A model generated the notes under the pieces. That model did no database searches. It saw nothing but the letters and a program-made list of their open reading frames with translations, and was not told the DNA's origin. The position numbers and the translations under genes were made by a program. 64,000 bases of DNA, from positions 1,612,001 through 1,676,000 of the forward strand of contig NZ_SZPZ01000001.1 of the NCBI RefSeq assembly GCF_005233875.1, read 5' to 3'. Within the stretch, counting starts at the first letter, position 1. Each line of letters opens with the position of its first letter. Positions 34,225 through 45,301 of the stretch are shown here, one piece after another. The DNA comes from Kribbella jiaozuonensis (GTDB lineage: Bacteria; Actinomycetota; Actinomycetes; Propionibacteriales; Kribbellaceae).

Positions 34225-34818
34225 GTGCTGCGAAAGCTGATCACCGGGGTCGTGGCCGCGAGCGCGATCGGCGGGTTCGCGCTGCCGGCCCCGGCGGCGA
34301 ATGCTGCCCCTGCTGTGCATGAAGCTGTTGCGAGCCGGGTGACGACGTTCGACGGGCTGACCGAGTTGATGATCCAGCGGATCGTGATCGGTGACGACGT
34401 GGCGGCGTCGAAGTACTTCAGCGGGAAGCCGGTCGACGACCCGGTCCGCGAGCAGCAGATCCTCGACTCGGTCCGGCAGTCAGCCGTTCAGCTGGGCATC
34501 GACCCGGACTCCACTGCGGCGTTCTTCCAGGCGCAGATCGATGCGAGCAAGGTCGTCCAGCGCGGGCTGCTGGCGTACTGGGCGGCGCATCCGGACAAGG
34601 CTCCGACCAGCGGCCCGGACCTCAACGTCATCCGCGAGAAGCTCGACGCGCTGACCACCCAGCTGCTGGCCGAGCTGGTCCGCGTCGACCACCTCCGCCA
34701 GAGCGGTCTGCGCTGCGACATCTCGCTCGTCGTGTCCGCCGCGACCGCCGAGATCCGGCACCACCTGGACGCCCTGCATCGTCAGGCCGTGCGGACGGCT
34801 TCAGCGACTGTTTGTTAG
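34225..34818 (+). CDS. Secreted chorismate mutase (AroQ-gamma type)
   Basis: 197 aa from GTG at 34225. Residues 1 to ~28 form a signal peptide ending in AANAAP, so the enzyme is exported. The rest matches the gamma-class helical mutase: [42 protein letters not shown], with the active-site Arg and Lys residues, then [19 protein letters not shown] with the Gln. Two cysteines in the mature part (LRCDIS and the terminal C) may pair. M. tuberculosis secretes a similar enzyme. It is divergent from the fasciclin operon and convergent with the dehydrogenase, overlapping it by 4 bp. Confidence 0.9.
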   Translation: MLRKLITGVVAASAIGGFALPAPAANAAPAVHEAVASRVTTFDGLTELMIQRIVIGDDVAASKYFSGKPVDDPVREQQILDSVRQSAVQLGIDPDSTAAFFQAQIDASKVVQRGLLAYWAAHPDKAPTSGPDLNVIREKLDALTTQLLAELVRVDHLRQSGLRCDISLVVSAATAEIRHHLDALHRQAVRTASATVC

Positions 34819-35810
34819 CCCATACGAGCGAGGGCGGCCTCGGTGAGCTCGTACTCGAGTGGCTCGCCCGCTGCGTACCGCTCGATCTCGGCGGCGGTGA
34901 TCTCGCCCATCTCGAGGTAGCACTCGACGGTCGCTGCAGCCTGATGCGGGGTCAGTAGGACGTTCGCCAGACTCCGGTACGGGCTGTCGGCCGGTAGCGG
35001 CTCCTCGTCGAACACATCGAGCGCTGCGTCGATGCGGCCGGTCTGGAGCTCGGTGAGGAGCGCGGCCGAGTCGATCAACCAGGAGCGAGCCGTGTTGACC
35101 AGCGATGATCCGTCGGCCATGAGCGCGAGCTCGCGGGCGCCGATCATGTGATGCGTCTCGGGCAGCGTCGGCGCGTGCAGGGCGACGACCCGGCTGGTGC
35201 GGAGCAGGTCGTCCAGCGCGATCCGGCGTACGCCGAGCTGGGCCGCGCGATCGTCGGTCAGATAGGGGTCGTACACGACGACCTCGGCGCCGAGCGCGAC
35301 GAGCATCCGGATGTACTCGACGCCGGTCCGCGATGCCCCGACCACCCCGATCTGCGACGACGTGAGCCCGTGCTGCGGAGGCGCGTCGTCTCGCCACGCG
35401 CCGTCGTGCATCTGGTGGTCGAAGCGATGGATCCGGTGCAGCAGGCTCAACGTGAACGCGAGCGACACCTCGGCCACCGGCTCCGCCATCGCCTGCCCGG
35501 CCTGCGTGATCCGCAGTCCACGCCGGAACACCTCGTCGGTGACGAAGTGCTTCACCGACGACGCACTGTGCGCGATCAACCGCAACCGATCCGCGTGATC
35601 CAGCACCCCAGCCGTCAATGGCGTCGCGCCCCACGACGTGATCAGTACGTCGGCCCCTGGCAGCGCCGCCGTCAAAGCCGCCGCGTCACCAGGGTCATCG
35701 AGTACGACGACGTCCCCCAGCGCCTCCAGCCGCGCGACGCTCGCCGCCCCGAACACCATGTCCCGGAACGACGGCGTCGCCGCCAGCACCATCCTCAGCT
35801 TTTCGGCCAT
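34815..35810 (-). CDS. D-isomer-specific 2-hydroxyacid dehydrogenase
   Basis: 331 aa. The cofactor loop is IGVVGASRTGVEYIRMLVALGAEVVVYDPY (GxSxxG variant). The active-site residues are Arg in NTARSWLID, Glu in DVFDEEPLP and His in LTPHQAAAT. These define the 2-hydroxyacid dehydrogenase family, which interconverts 2-hydroxy and 2-oxo acids with NAD(P)H. The particular substrate is unknown; glyoxylate/hydroxypyruvate reductase or phosphoglycerate dehydrogenase-like activity are options. Confidence 0.92.
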   Translation of the reverse strand: MAEKLRMVLAATPSFRDMVFGAASVARLEALGDVVVLDDPGDAAALTAALPGADVLITSWGATPLTAGVLDHADRLRLIAHSASSVKHFVTDEVFRRGLRITQAGQAMAEPVAEVSLAFTLSLLHRIHRFDHQMHDGAWRDDAPPQHGLTSSQIGVVGASRTGVEYIRMLVALGAEVVVYDPYLTDDRAAQLGVRRIALDDLLRTSRVVALHAPTLPETHHMIGARELALMADGSSLVNTARSWLIDSAALLTELQTGRIDAALDVFDEEPLPADSPYRSLANVLLTPHQAAATVECYLEMGEITAAEIERYAAGEPLEYELTEAALARMG

Positions 35811-35819
35811 GACCGAATG

Positions 35820-37709
35820 CTAGTTCACCGAGACGTCGTCCAGCAGGAACGTCGTCGGGGCCCCTTCGTTCTCCGTGCTGGTCCAGTCCAGCGTGACCGT
35901 CCGGCCCCGGTACGGCGTGAGGTCGACGGACTGCGTCGCGTACGACGGCGTACTCCGGCTGAACGTCTTCACCGCGTGACCGTCGACCGTCAGTTGCAGT
36001 ACGTCATCGCCACCGGCGACCCGCAGCGCGAATCGCAGAGTCGGATGCCCGAAGGACGGGACTCGCACCCGCTGGCTGAGCGAGTCGGTGTGCGTCGTAC
36101 CGGTCCCGCCGAGCCAGGCGTACCCGAGCCCGTTGTGGCTGTACTGACCGTCAGCACGGATCACGTCCGTCGTCTCGGTCCAGCCGCCGTTCCCGGATTC
36201 GAAGTCACCGTTGACCACGGCGTTCTTCCGGGTGCTGACCACCCAGCTGATCACGGTGTTGCCGCGCGCCTTGGTGGAATCGGTTGCTGTCACCGTCGCG
36301 GAGTAGGTCCCGGGCGTGGTCGGCCGGCCGTAGATGATCCCGCTCAGCGCATCGATCCGGAGGCCGGCGGGCAGACCGGTTGCCGAGAACCGCACGAGGC
36401 CGCGGCCAGAGTCAGTCGCGCGTGCCCGCAGTACGACGACATCGCCGGCCGCGTTGAATTGCTGCGTCGGTGCGGAGACCGTGATCCGGTTGGCCTTGGT
36501 CGGCGAGGTCAGCGCGTGGGTGCCGATCGGCGTACCGAGGCCGGTGGGGCCGTCCCAGCCCGGCTGCGCGGTGCACAGCGCGGCCGGGGTACACGAGCCG
36601 TTGTTGCCTTCGACAACATCGTTGAGGTTGCCGGTGGCCCCGTAGGGGTATCCGGCCGGACGGGAGTCCGGAGCGGGGTCACCGGCAAGTGCGTAGGTCG
36701 CGGCGATGACCGGGGCGGCCGCGCTGGTTCCGCCGTACACGGCCCAGCCGGAGCCTCCCGTGGTTTGGTATACCGCGACACCAGTGGCCGGGTCGGCGAT
36801 CGCCGAGACGTCCGCGATCGCACGCTTCGAGCAGGTCGTTGCCGGGATCACCGACTGCCAGCTCGGCTTGGCGATCAGGCTCGAGCAGCCCGATCCGGTG
36901 CCCTGACCCGGTCCGTTGTTCCAGACCGTCTCGGTCCAGCCGCGGGTCGAGTCGTCCTTGGTCAGCGTCGTACCGCCGATCGCGGTGGTGGCCGCGGAGC
37001 TGGCGGGGTAGGAGACACCGGCGTCGTAGTCGTAGTCGCCGGTGGACGCCGCGTACACGACACCGCGCGGGTTGAAGTACAGCTTGTCGAGCTCGGCCAG
37101 GTCGGACGACTCCGGTCCGCCCCAGCTCAGCGAGACGAACTTCGCGCCCAGATCGTTCGCGGTCTTCACTGCCTTCAGCAGGTCGTCGCTGGGGGAGTCG
37201 GACTCGATCAGCGTGATGCCGCAGTTCGGGCAGATCGCCGACACCATGTCGAGGTCGAGCGAGATCTCGCCGGACCACGACCGCGACGGTGCGGGCAGGG
37301 GACTCGGCAGGCCGTCCTGGTTCAGCTTCTGGAAGCAGCCGTTCGCGGTCGTGCACGCCGGCAGCCCGAACTGCTTGCGGTATACCGCGAGATCGGCCTC
37401 GGCGGTCGGGTCGTCGTACGCATCGACGATGTAGACCCGTTGCCCTTGGCCAGCCGTTGCTGACGGCAACTTGTACGCCGACTGCAGGTCGGCCGGACCG
37501 TACCCGGCCGGCGTGTCGGTCAGCGCCTTGGCGCGGAAGCCGAGATCGGCACGGCGCTGCGCGAAGCAGGTGTATTCGCCGGGCTTGACGTTCTGGTCGC
37601 AGCTCGCGACCACCTTCGGCGACTCTTGGGTATCCGCGGCCGCCGCCGTCGTCGAACCAGCGACGAGGACGAGGGCGAGCGGGACCGCCAACCGGCGCAA
37701 TGAGATCAC
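35820..37709 (-). CDS. Secreted S53 (sedolisin) serine-carboxyl protease with C-terminal adhesion-like domains
   Basis: 629 aa from GTG at 37709, with AGGAG upstream. A signal peptide ends near AAAADTQ. The sedolisin acid pair is in SGEISLDLDM (ExxxD), the oxyanion Asp is in AASTGDYDYD, the nucleophile in YGGTSAAAPV, and the calcium-binding end in GWDGPTGLGTPIG. The usual pro-domain is short or absent: only ~70 residues precede VYIVDAYDD. After the protease come an Ig-like repeat (VRFSATGLPAGLRIDALSG) and a C-terminal jelly-roll-like domain starting VVNGDFESGNGGW. It acts outside the cell. Confidence 0.92.
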   Translation of the reverse strand: MISLRRLAVPLALVLVAGSTTAAAADTQESPKVVASCDQNVKPGEYTCFAQRRADLGFRAKALTDTPAGYGPADLQSAYKLPSATAGQGQRVYIVDAYDDPTAEADLAVYRKQFGLPACTTANGCFQKLNQDGLPSPLPAPSRSWSGEISLDLDMVSAICPNCGITLIESDSPSDDLLKAVKTANDLGAKFVSLSWGGPESSDLAELDKLYFNPRGVVYAASTGDYDYDAGVSYPASSAATTAIGGTTLTKDDSTRGWTETVWNNGPGQGTGSGCSSLIAKPSWQSVIPATTCSKRAIADVSAIADPATGVAVYQTTGGSGWAVYGGTSAAAPVIAATYALAGDPAPDSRPAGYPYGATGNLNDVVEGNNGSCTPAALCTAQPGWDGPTGLGTPIGTHALTSPTKANRITVSAPTQQFNAAGDVVVLRARATDSGRGLVRFSATGLPAGLRIDALSGIIYGRPTTPGTYSATVTATDSTKARGNTVISWVVSTRKNAVVNGDFESGNGGWTETTDVIRADGQYSHNGLGYAWLGGTGTTHTDSLSQRVRVPSFGHPTLRFALRVAGGDDVLQLTVDGHAVKTFSRSTPSYATQSVDLTPYRGRTVTLDWTSTENEGAPTTFLLDDVSVN

Positions 37710-37734
37710 TGTTCTGCTCCTGAGTGGATCGGCG

Positions 37735-38862
37735 TCACGCCGGGACGAGAGTGGTCTGCTGCCAGCTCGCGCCGGCGTCATGGCTCACCCAGAGCTGCGT
37801 GTTCTGGGTGTACGCCGCATCGCGCTCGACGACCCACGCCGTCGTACCGGACTGCTGGACCAGGTCGTGGATGTGCTCGCTGTTCTCGAGCCATTCCTGG
37901 TCGATGCGCCACGACTTCGACAGCGTCGGCCGGTTGTACACGAGGCTCGCGGTGAGCGTGCTGAGCATGACCGCGCCGTCCGGTCCGACCGACAGTTGGC
38001 CGGCCAGGCCGAGTCCGCCGGGAATGGCGTCGTACCGGAAGGTCTTGCCGCCGTCGCCGGAGACGAGGAGGGTCTTGTCGGAGTGGCCGCGGCCGAAGTT
38101 CGCCATGCAGAGCACGTAGACGCGCCCCGGGCCGTTGGTCGCGAGGTCGGTGATGGTCGCGTCCTCGGCGTCGGCACAGGTGACCGAGCTCGTCGGCCGG
38201 ACTGTGCCGTTGCGGATCGTGGACAGCCGGCCCGGGCCGACGAACGGCGCGGCCAGGAAGTAGACCGTCGAGCCTTCGGCGTCCATCGCTACGTGGTCGT
38301 CGGCGGCGACCTGGACGTCGAGTTGCTTCCAGCCGGTGGACTTGCCGGCGGGTGCACGCCAGACCTTCAGCGGGCGGTCGTCGCAGATGCCGGTGCCGAT
38401 CTCGCAGCCGGACGTGACGAGGTAGGTGCCGTCGGGGGCAGCGAGCAGGTTGAGGACCTTGGCCTCGCCGCCGGGCAACGGGACCTGCGTCCACGTCTTG
38501 CCGCCGTCCTTGGTGGCCTCGAGGTACGGGTCGTACGCCCAGCCGAACTTGGCGTTGGCGAACTGCAGGCTGGTCAGACCCGGCTCGCCGCTCTTCGCCA
38601 GCCCGTTGTGCGTGCGGCCGGCGGCGGTCCAGGTCTTGCCGCCGTTGTGCGTGGCAAGTACCTCGGCCGGACAGGTCGCCGTACCGCAGGCGACGCCGCC
38701 GAGCACGTAGCCGTCGGACTGGGTCGGCCAGACGATCGACTGCGGAGCGAAGGCAGGCTCGGTGGGATCAGCGGTCGCGACATCGGCTCCGGAGCCGACC
38801 AGAAGCGCGGTGACAACGGCGCCTATCAACGCGATTGTCTTGCGGCCAGCATGCAGACGCAC
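37735..38862 (-). CDS. Secreted Asp-box (BNR) beta-propeller protein
   Basis: 375 aa with a signal peptide (first ~31 residues, ending DVATA). Four Asp-box repeats are visible: THNGGKTW, TKDGGKTW, SGDGGKTF and SHDAGASW, at roughly equal spacing, which indicates a propeller of the sialidase/VPS10-like type. The catalytic Arg triad and Tyr of true sialidases are not obvious, so it is likely a binding or unknown protein. It is 25 bp upstream of the sedolisin gene on the same strand, so the two exported proteins are probably made together. Confidence 0.82.
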   Translation of the reverse strand: MRLHAGRKTIALIGAVVTALLVGSGADVATADPTEPAFAPQSIVWPTQSDGYVLGGVACGTATCPAEVLATHNGGKTWTAAGRTHNGLAKSGEPGLTSLQFANAKFGWAYDPYLEATKDGGKTWTQVPLPGGEAKVLNLLAAPDGTYLVTSGCEIGTGICDDRPLKVWRAPAGKSTGWKQLDVQVAADDHVAMDAEGSTVYFLAAPFVGPGRLSTIRNGTVRPTSSVTCADAEDATITDLATNGPGRVYVLCMANFGRGHSDKTLLVSGDGGKTFRYDAIPGGLGLAGQLSVGPDGAVMLSTLTASLVYNRPTLSKSWRIDQEWLENSEHIHDLVQQSGTTAWVVERDAAYTQNTQLWVSHDAGASWQQTTLVPA

Positions 38863-38971
38863 AGTTCACTCCTCGGACAGGCGACGTTTCCTGGGACACG
38901 CTAAGCCCTGATCTCGCCATCACGTCGCCCATTCCGGCCAAACGCCGATCCCGGCCAACTACGCTCAGCAG

Positions 38972-39919
38972 GTGGCTGATTGGGAAGCAGTTGGGTTGTC
39001 AGGAATCGACGCTCAGGTCTATCGCCAGCTGCTCCGGGATCCGGGGATGCCGGTGGAGCAGCTCGGGGAGATTCTCGAGTTGCCGGATATCGCGGAGGCG
39101 GTTGAGCGGCTCGTGGCTGCCGGGTTGGTGCGGAGTGGTTCGGAGGCCGCGCCGGCTCCGGTCGACCCGCGGTCGGGGCTGGGGATGCTCGTCCGCGAGC
39201 GACGGGCCGCGTTGGACGGGGTCGCGGCGATGACCGATCAGCTCGCCCGCGAGTTCAGCGCGGGCCAGTTGCAGGCCGAGCCGAGCCGGCTGATCGAGAT
39301 CGCGGTCGGCCGGGACGCGATCGAGGCACGGATCGACGACATGCTGCGCGGTGCGACGCAGCAGGCGGTCGGTACGGACACCCCGCCGTACGTCGCTGAT
39401 GGGAGCGCGCAGGTGTCGGGCGCGGAGTTGGCGCTACTCGATCGTGGTGTGCGGTTCCGGTCGATCTATGCAGCCGAGGTGCTCGATCATCCGGGGTGGG
39501 TTGAGCGGTTGCGATCGATGGGCGAGCGCGGCGAGCAGTCGCGGGTGCTGCCGCAGGTGCCGGTGAAGCTGCTGATCGTTGATGGGACGACGGCGATCCT
39601 CCCGTTGGCGGGTGGGCCGTCGACGCCGGGGCAGGCGCGGGCGGTTGTTGTGTCCGACTCGGCGCTGACGAGTGCGCTGCAGGTGTTGTTCGACCAGTTG
39701 TGGAATCAGGCAACGCCGTTGCGGTTGTCGGAGAACGCGGATCCGAACACGACTCTGATCAACCTGCTGGCGAGTGGGATGAAGGACGAGGCGATCGCGC
39801 GTCAGCTGGGGGTGAGTGGCCGGACGTTGCGGCGGCGGATCGCTCAGGTACAGGAACAGCTCGGCGCCACCAGCCGCTTCCAGGCCGGCCTCCAAGCAGG
39901 CCGCCACGGCTGGAGCTAG
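38972..39919 (+). CDS. Helix-turn-helix regulator (TrmB-like N-terminus, LuxR/GerE C-terminus)
   Basis: 315 aa, GTG start. The N-terminus DAQVYRQLLRDPGMPVEQLGEILELPDIAEAVERLVAAGLV is a winged-helix of TrmB type. The C-terminus INLLASGMKDEAIARQLGVSGRTLRRRIAQVQEQLGATSRFQAGLQAG is a LuxR/GerE DNA-binding domain. The middle contains a helical ligand or dimerisation part. This two-headed arrangement is common in actinobacterial regulators of unknown signals. It is divergent from the Asp-box gene and convergent with the MFS gene. Confidence 0.85.
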   Translation: MADWEAVGLSGIDAQVYRQLLRDPGMPVEQLGEILELPDIAEAVERLVAAGLVRSGSEAAPAPVDPRSGLGMLVRERRAALDGVAAMTDQLAREFSAGQLQAEPSRLIEIAVGRDAIEARIDDMLRGATQQAVGTDTPPYVADGSAQVSGAELALLDRGVRFRSIYAAEVLDHPGWVERLRSMGERGEQSRVLPQVPVKLLIVDGTTAILPLAGGPSTPGQARAVVVSDSALTSALQVLFDQLWNQATPLRLSENADPNTTLINLLASGMKDEAIARQLGVSGRTLRRRIAQVQEQLGATSRFQAGLQAGRHGWS

Positions 39920-39950
39920 GCCGCGGGTAGAGCTGAGCCGCGGCGGGGAG

Positions 39951-41162
39951 CTAGGCCGCGGCGGCGCGACGGCTGGCGCGGGTGACCAGCAGGTGCAGGG
40001 TGACCGTGATCGCGAGGATGACCCCGGCGACACCGAGCAGCCCGTCCGGCGACGCTCCGGCCGTCAACGCGACACCACCGAGCGCGCTGCCGAGCGCTGA
40101 CCCGAGCGAGATCGCACTCCCGTTCAACGCGATCACGATCGTCGCCGACTCCGGCGCCATCGTCGCCAACCGCGCCTGCTGCGGAACGGCCCCGCCACCA
40201 TTCCCCACACCCGCGGAGAAGAACCAGACCAAACCCCACACCGCCGCGACGACGGCCGGCGCAAACATCAGCGCCACCATCCCGAGAATCGAGTTCAGCA
40301 GCAGGCCGATCAACACCACGGTCAGCACCCGGATAGCGCTGAACCGATCGACGAGCCGCCCGGTGATCGCATTGCCGGCCATGCTCGAGACGCCGTACCC
40401 GAACATGATCAGGATGATCGCCCAGTGCGCATGGAAATGCGGACCGAGGATCAGCGTCGCGTACGTGAAGCACGTGTAGCTGCTGCACAGAATGCCCGTC
40501 GTGACCAGCAACCCGGCGAGCAGGCGCGGCTGCTTGAGCGGCCGCAGTCGATCGACGAGCGTCCCGCCGGGCAGGTGCAGCCGGGGGAGCCGAAGCAGGA
40601 TGCCGACCAGCGCGATCGTGCCGACCACCGCGACCATGATCATCGGGAACCGCCAGCTCGACTGCCCGATCACCAGGCCGATCGGTACACCGAGAGCGGT
40701 CGCGGTCATCCAGCCGCCCAGGACGAACGACAACGCCTTGCCGTGGTGCTCGGGCGGCGTCAGCGCGATCACGTACCCGGTGACGGCCGCGTTCAGCAGG
40801 CAGCCGCCGAGCGCCGCGATCACCCGGCCGCCGAGCGCGATCGGGTAGTTCGTCGCGATCCCGACGATCAGGTTGCCGAGTACGAACACGGCCAGCGCGA
40901 GCGCGATCGTCGTACGGCGTTCCCAGCGTGACGTCAACGTGCCGAGGACCGGACCGGCGAGCGCGGCGGTGAACGCGAACACCGACATCAACTGCCCGGC
41001 CGCAGCCGCGGTGACGCTCAGGTCGCCGGCGATCTGCGGAAGCAGACCGGCCAGCACGTACCCATCGATCCCCATCGAGAACGTCGCGACCGCCAGCCAG
41101 ATGAACGGCCGGTACGAGAACCCATGCCCGTCCACCGCGCCCGCGGCCCGCGTCTGCGTCAT
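39951..41162 (-). CDS. MFS transporter (AraJ/sugar-efflux type)
   Basis: 403 aa, about 12 membrane segments. GIDGYVLAGLLPQIAGDLSVTAAAAGQLMSVFAFTAALAGPVLGTLTSRWERR is the N-terminal half with motif A (GTLTSRWERR). HGKALSFVLGGWMTATALGVPIG is the central loop. Related proteins export sugars, purines or drugs. It is divergent from the nitroreductase gene with 157 bp between. The stop codon falls in a 15-bp direct repeat (39947-39961), of which another copy (39912-39926) covers the stop of the convergent regulator gene. Confidence 0.9.
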   Translation of the reverse strand: MTQTRAAGAVDGHGFSYRPFIWLAVATFSMGIDGYVLAGLLPQIAGDLSVTAAAAGQLMSVFAFTAALAGPVLGTLTSRWERRTTIALALAVFVLGNLIVGIATNYPIALGGRVIAALGGCLLNAAVTGYVIALTPPEHHGKALSFVLGGWMTATALGVPIGLVIGQSSWRFPMIMVAVVGTIALVGILLRLPRLHLPGGTLVDRLRPLKQPRLLAGLLVTTGILCSSYTCFTYATLILGPHFHAHWAIILIMFGYGVSSMAGNAITGRLVDRFSAIRVLTVVLIGLLLNSILGMVALMFAPAVVAAVWGLVWFFSAGVGNGGGAVPQQARLATMAPESATIVIALNGSAISLGSALGSALGGVALTAGASPDGLLGVAGVILAITVTLHLLVTRASRRAAAA

Positions 41163-41319
41163 CTGGATATCTCACCCCGAGCGGCATACTCCGGGCAAGA
41201 GGAATCTGATCAAATCTGCCAAAAAGCCCCTACCTGTGATCACCCATGGTCAAGACAGCGACCGTCTTGACCGGTGAGACCGGGACCGGAATGTCCAGTC
41301 GAAAAGTAATCTTTCAGGT

Positions 41320-42141
41320 GTGACGACTGCGGAGAGTTCCTACCGGCTGCGCTACGGATCGAGTACGGCGTTCGCGCCGCCGGCGGTGTGGAACGACGTC
41401 ATCGCGCAGCAGCTCGCGCATCGATCCGTGCGGTCCTACCGGCCGGATCCGGTGCCCGCTGACACGTTGGCGGCGTTGATCGCGGCCGCACAGTCCGCCC
41501 CGACGTCCGGGAACCTGCAGCTGTGGAGCGTGGTCGCGGTCCAGGACGAGGTACGTCGTACCCGGCTGGCGGAGCTGGCGGGGGAGCAGGAGTTCATCGC
41601 GCAGGCGCCGTTGTTCCTGGTCTGGCTGGCCGATCTGGCCAGGGCGCGACACATCACCACCGAGATCGGATCGGCAACGGCAGAGGCCGCGGACTTCGTC
41701 GAGGCGGCCCTGCTCGCGTTCGTCGACGTCGCGCTCGCCGCGCAGAACGCTGCGCTGGCAGCCGAGTCGCTCGGGCTCGGCACAGTGTTCGTCGGCGCGA
41801 TCCGCAACCGTCCGCTCGACGTCGCCGCGGAGTTGCGGCTGCCGCCGAACGTCTTCCCGGTCTTCGGCCTGACCGTCGGCTATCCGGACCAGCTCGACGA
41901 GGCCGCGGTCAAACCGCGTCTCCCGCAGGAGGCCGTCCTCCACCACGAGACGTACGAGCTCGAACCGCAGGAAGCCCATGTGCGCGCCTATGAGGAGGCG
42001 CTGAACACGTTCTACGCGAACGCCGGCCTGCCGACGAGCTGGGTCGCCCGCGTGGCCAGCCGGTTCGGGACAGTCGCCGGGCTCAAGGGCCGTGAGCACC
42101 TGCGCGAGGCCCTCAAAGTCCGCGGCTTCGAATTGCGCTGA
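41320..42141 (+). CDS. FMN nitroreductase (NfsA/Frp-like)
   Basis: 273 aa, GTG start. The nitroreductase signature HRSVRSYRPDPVPADTLAALIAAAQSAPTSGNLQLWSVVAV holds the FMN-binding Arg-Ser-Arg cluster. SLGLGTVFVGAIRNRPLDVAAELRLPPNVFPVFGLTVGYPD is the conserved C-terminal FMN part. Members are NADPH-dependent flavin or nitro-compound reductases. Divergent from the MFS gene, which could export its product or substrate. Confidence 0.9.
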   Translation: MTTAESSYRLRYGSSTAFAPPAVWNDVIAQQLAHRSVRSYRPDPVPADTLAALIAAAQSAPTSGNLQLWSVVAVQDEVRRTRLAELAGEQEFIAQAPLFLVWLADLARARHITTEIGSATAEAADFVEAALLAFVDVALAAQNAALAAESLGLGTVFVGAIRNRPLDVAAELRLPPNVFPVFGLTVGYPDQLDEAAVKPRLPQEAVLHHETYELEPQEAHVRAYEEALNTFYANAGLPTSWVARVASRFGTVAGLKGREHLREALKVRGFELR

Positions 42142-42280
42142 CCCATCCGGCGGGGTTGTTTCATACGACCGTTTCGCCTGCTCTGTAAAGGGTTTGCCGG
42201 GCGACGCCCCGGGCACCGGACCGGACGCACGGGGATTGCGTCCGCCGGGTCAATCCCCGGCCCACAGAGGAGAGGGAAGC

Positions 42281-42424
42281 ATGGTATTCATCCTGTGGAT
42301 CATCGCGGTGATCCTTGTCGTGTCCGGAATCGTCTCGCTGTTCCGCGGCCAGGTGATGTGGGGTGCCGCCCTGATCATCATCGGTCTGCTGGTCGGCCCG
42401 GGCGGCGTGAGCATTTTCACCTGA
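42281..42424 (+). CDS. GPGG-motif small membrane protein
   Basis: 47 aa from ATG at 42281, with the strong ribosome site AGAGGAGAGGGAAG. It has two short membrane helices (ILWIIAVILVVSGIVSLF and WGAALIIIGLLVG) and ends in GPGGVSIFT. This tiny family is widespread in actinobacteria and of unknown function. It is convergent with groEL across 135 bp holding a small hairpin. Confidence 0.85.
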   Translation: MVFILWIIAVILVVSGIVSLFRGQVMWGAALIIIGLLVGPGGVSIFT

Positions 42425-42505
42425 TCCAGCTACACGAATACGCAGCGGCGGACCGGGTACCGGATTGCCGTTGAGGGACGCATCCGGGCCCGCCCCGGTG
42501 CCGGT

Positions 42506-42520
42506 GAGCGTTGAACGCTC
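42506..42520. terminator. Small hairpin, possible terminator
   Basis: GAGCGT-TGA-ACGCTC: a 6-bp perfect stem with a 3-nt loop, between the small membrane-protein gene and the convergent groEL stop at 42560. Weak as a terminator on its own. Confidence 0.4.
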
Positions 42521-42559
42521 GTGACCATGACCGGCGCCGGGGCGTGTCCTTTCTGTCTC

Positions 42560-44275
<1,716 letters not shown>

Positions 44276-45301
44276 TTACGGAACGAGGATCGCGCGGCCG
44301 CGGACCCGGCCGGCGTCGAGATCGGCGACCGCGTCAACGGCCGCGTCGAGCGGATAGGTCCGGGTGTGCAGCGTGACCTTGCCGGCCTGGGCGAGCGCCA
44401 TCAGCTCGGCCAGCTCGTTGAACGTGCCGACGATGTTTCCGACGATGTTGCGCTCGGTGGAGATGATGTCCAGCGTCGGGATCTGCACCTGGCCGCCGTA
44501 CCCGATGACGAAGTACGAACCGGCCCGGCCGGTCATCGCGAAACCGTCGTGCTCGGCGCCCTGCTCGGCGACGAAGTCCAGCACCACGTGTGCGCCGGCG
44601 CCGTCGGTCAGCTCCAGCACCTTCTCCACCTGCTTGCCGTCGGCAACGACCGTCTGGTCGGCGCCGAGCTGCTCGGCCAGTTTGAGCGCGTCCGGGTTGC
44701 GGTCGACGACGATGATCCGCGCCGCCGTCAACGCAGCCAGGCACTGGACGCCGATATGCCCCAGACCGCCCGCGCCGATCACCACGGCCGTCGTACCGGG
44801 AGGCAACAGTGGCAGGGCCTTCCGGACCGCGTGGTACGCCGTGATGCCCGCGTCGGCGAGCGCCGCGACATCCTGTGGTCGCGTGCTCGGGTCGAGCTTC
44901 ACGCAGGCGCGGGCGGAGGTGAGGAGGTACTCCGCCATCCCCCCGTCACTGTCCAGACCCGGGAACGAGCTGTTCTCGCAGTGCATGTCGTCCCCGGCGC
45001 GACAGGCATGGCACAGACCGCAGGTCGGCGTCGGGTGCAGGATGACGGTGTCGCCGACCTTGACGTTGGTGACGGCCGAGCCGATCTCGTGCACCCAGCC
45101 GGCGTTCTCGTGGCCGATCGTGTACGGGAGCGACGGGTGCATCGCCGCGTCCCACTGACCCTCGATGATGTGCAGATCGGTCCGGCACACGCCCGCGCCG
45201 CCGATCTTGACGATGACGTCCAGCGGGCCCTTGACGACCGGTTCCGGTACGTCCTCGACCACTGGTTGCTGGTGGTACCCGTGCAGTCGAACGGCCTTCA
45301 T
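44276..45301 (-). CDS. Zinc-dependent alcohol dehydrogenase of the monooxygenase operon
   Basis: 341 aa. Catalytic-zinc residues are in GAGVCRTDLH and GHENAGWV, and the structural zinc site is CGLCHACRAGDDMHC (four cysteines). The NAD loop is VVIGAGGLGHIGVQCL. It resembles secondary-alcohol or NDMA-independent medium-chain dehydrogenases. It overlaps the DUF59 gene by 4 bp and is 24 bp upstream of groEL. It would oxidise the alcohol that the hydroxylase makes, for example 2-propanol to acetone. Confidence 0.92.
   Translation of the reverse strand: MKAVRLHGYHQQPVVEDVPEPVVKGPLDVIVKIGGAGVCRTDLHIIEGQWDAAMHPSLPYTIGHENAGWVHEIGSAVTNVKVGDTVILHPTPTCGLCHACRAGDDMHCENSSFPGLDSDGGMAEYLLTSARACVKLDPSTRPQDVAALADAGITAYHAVRKALPLLPPGTTAVVIGAGGLGHIGVQCLAALTAARIIVVDRNPDALKLAEQLGADQTVVADGKQVEKVLELTDGAGAHVVLDFVAEQGAEHDGFAMTGRAGSYFVIGYGGQVQIPTLDIISTERNIVGNIVGTFNELAELMALAQAGKVTLHTRTYPLDAAVDAVADLDAGRVRGRAILVP

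Noticed and set aside
35820..38862. Possible secretion system or toxin cluster from the protease and Asp-box genes
   Set aside because: No export machinery, immunity gene or toxin domain is visible; both look like separate exported proteins.
39912..39961. 15-bp direct repeats covering the stop codons of two convergent genes
   Set aside because: They are short, with a 35-bp period and no other copies seen. They may be chance or a local duplication; not convincing as an element.
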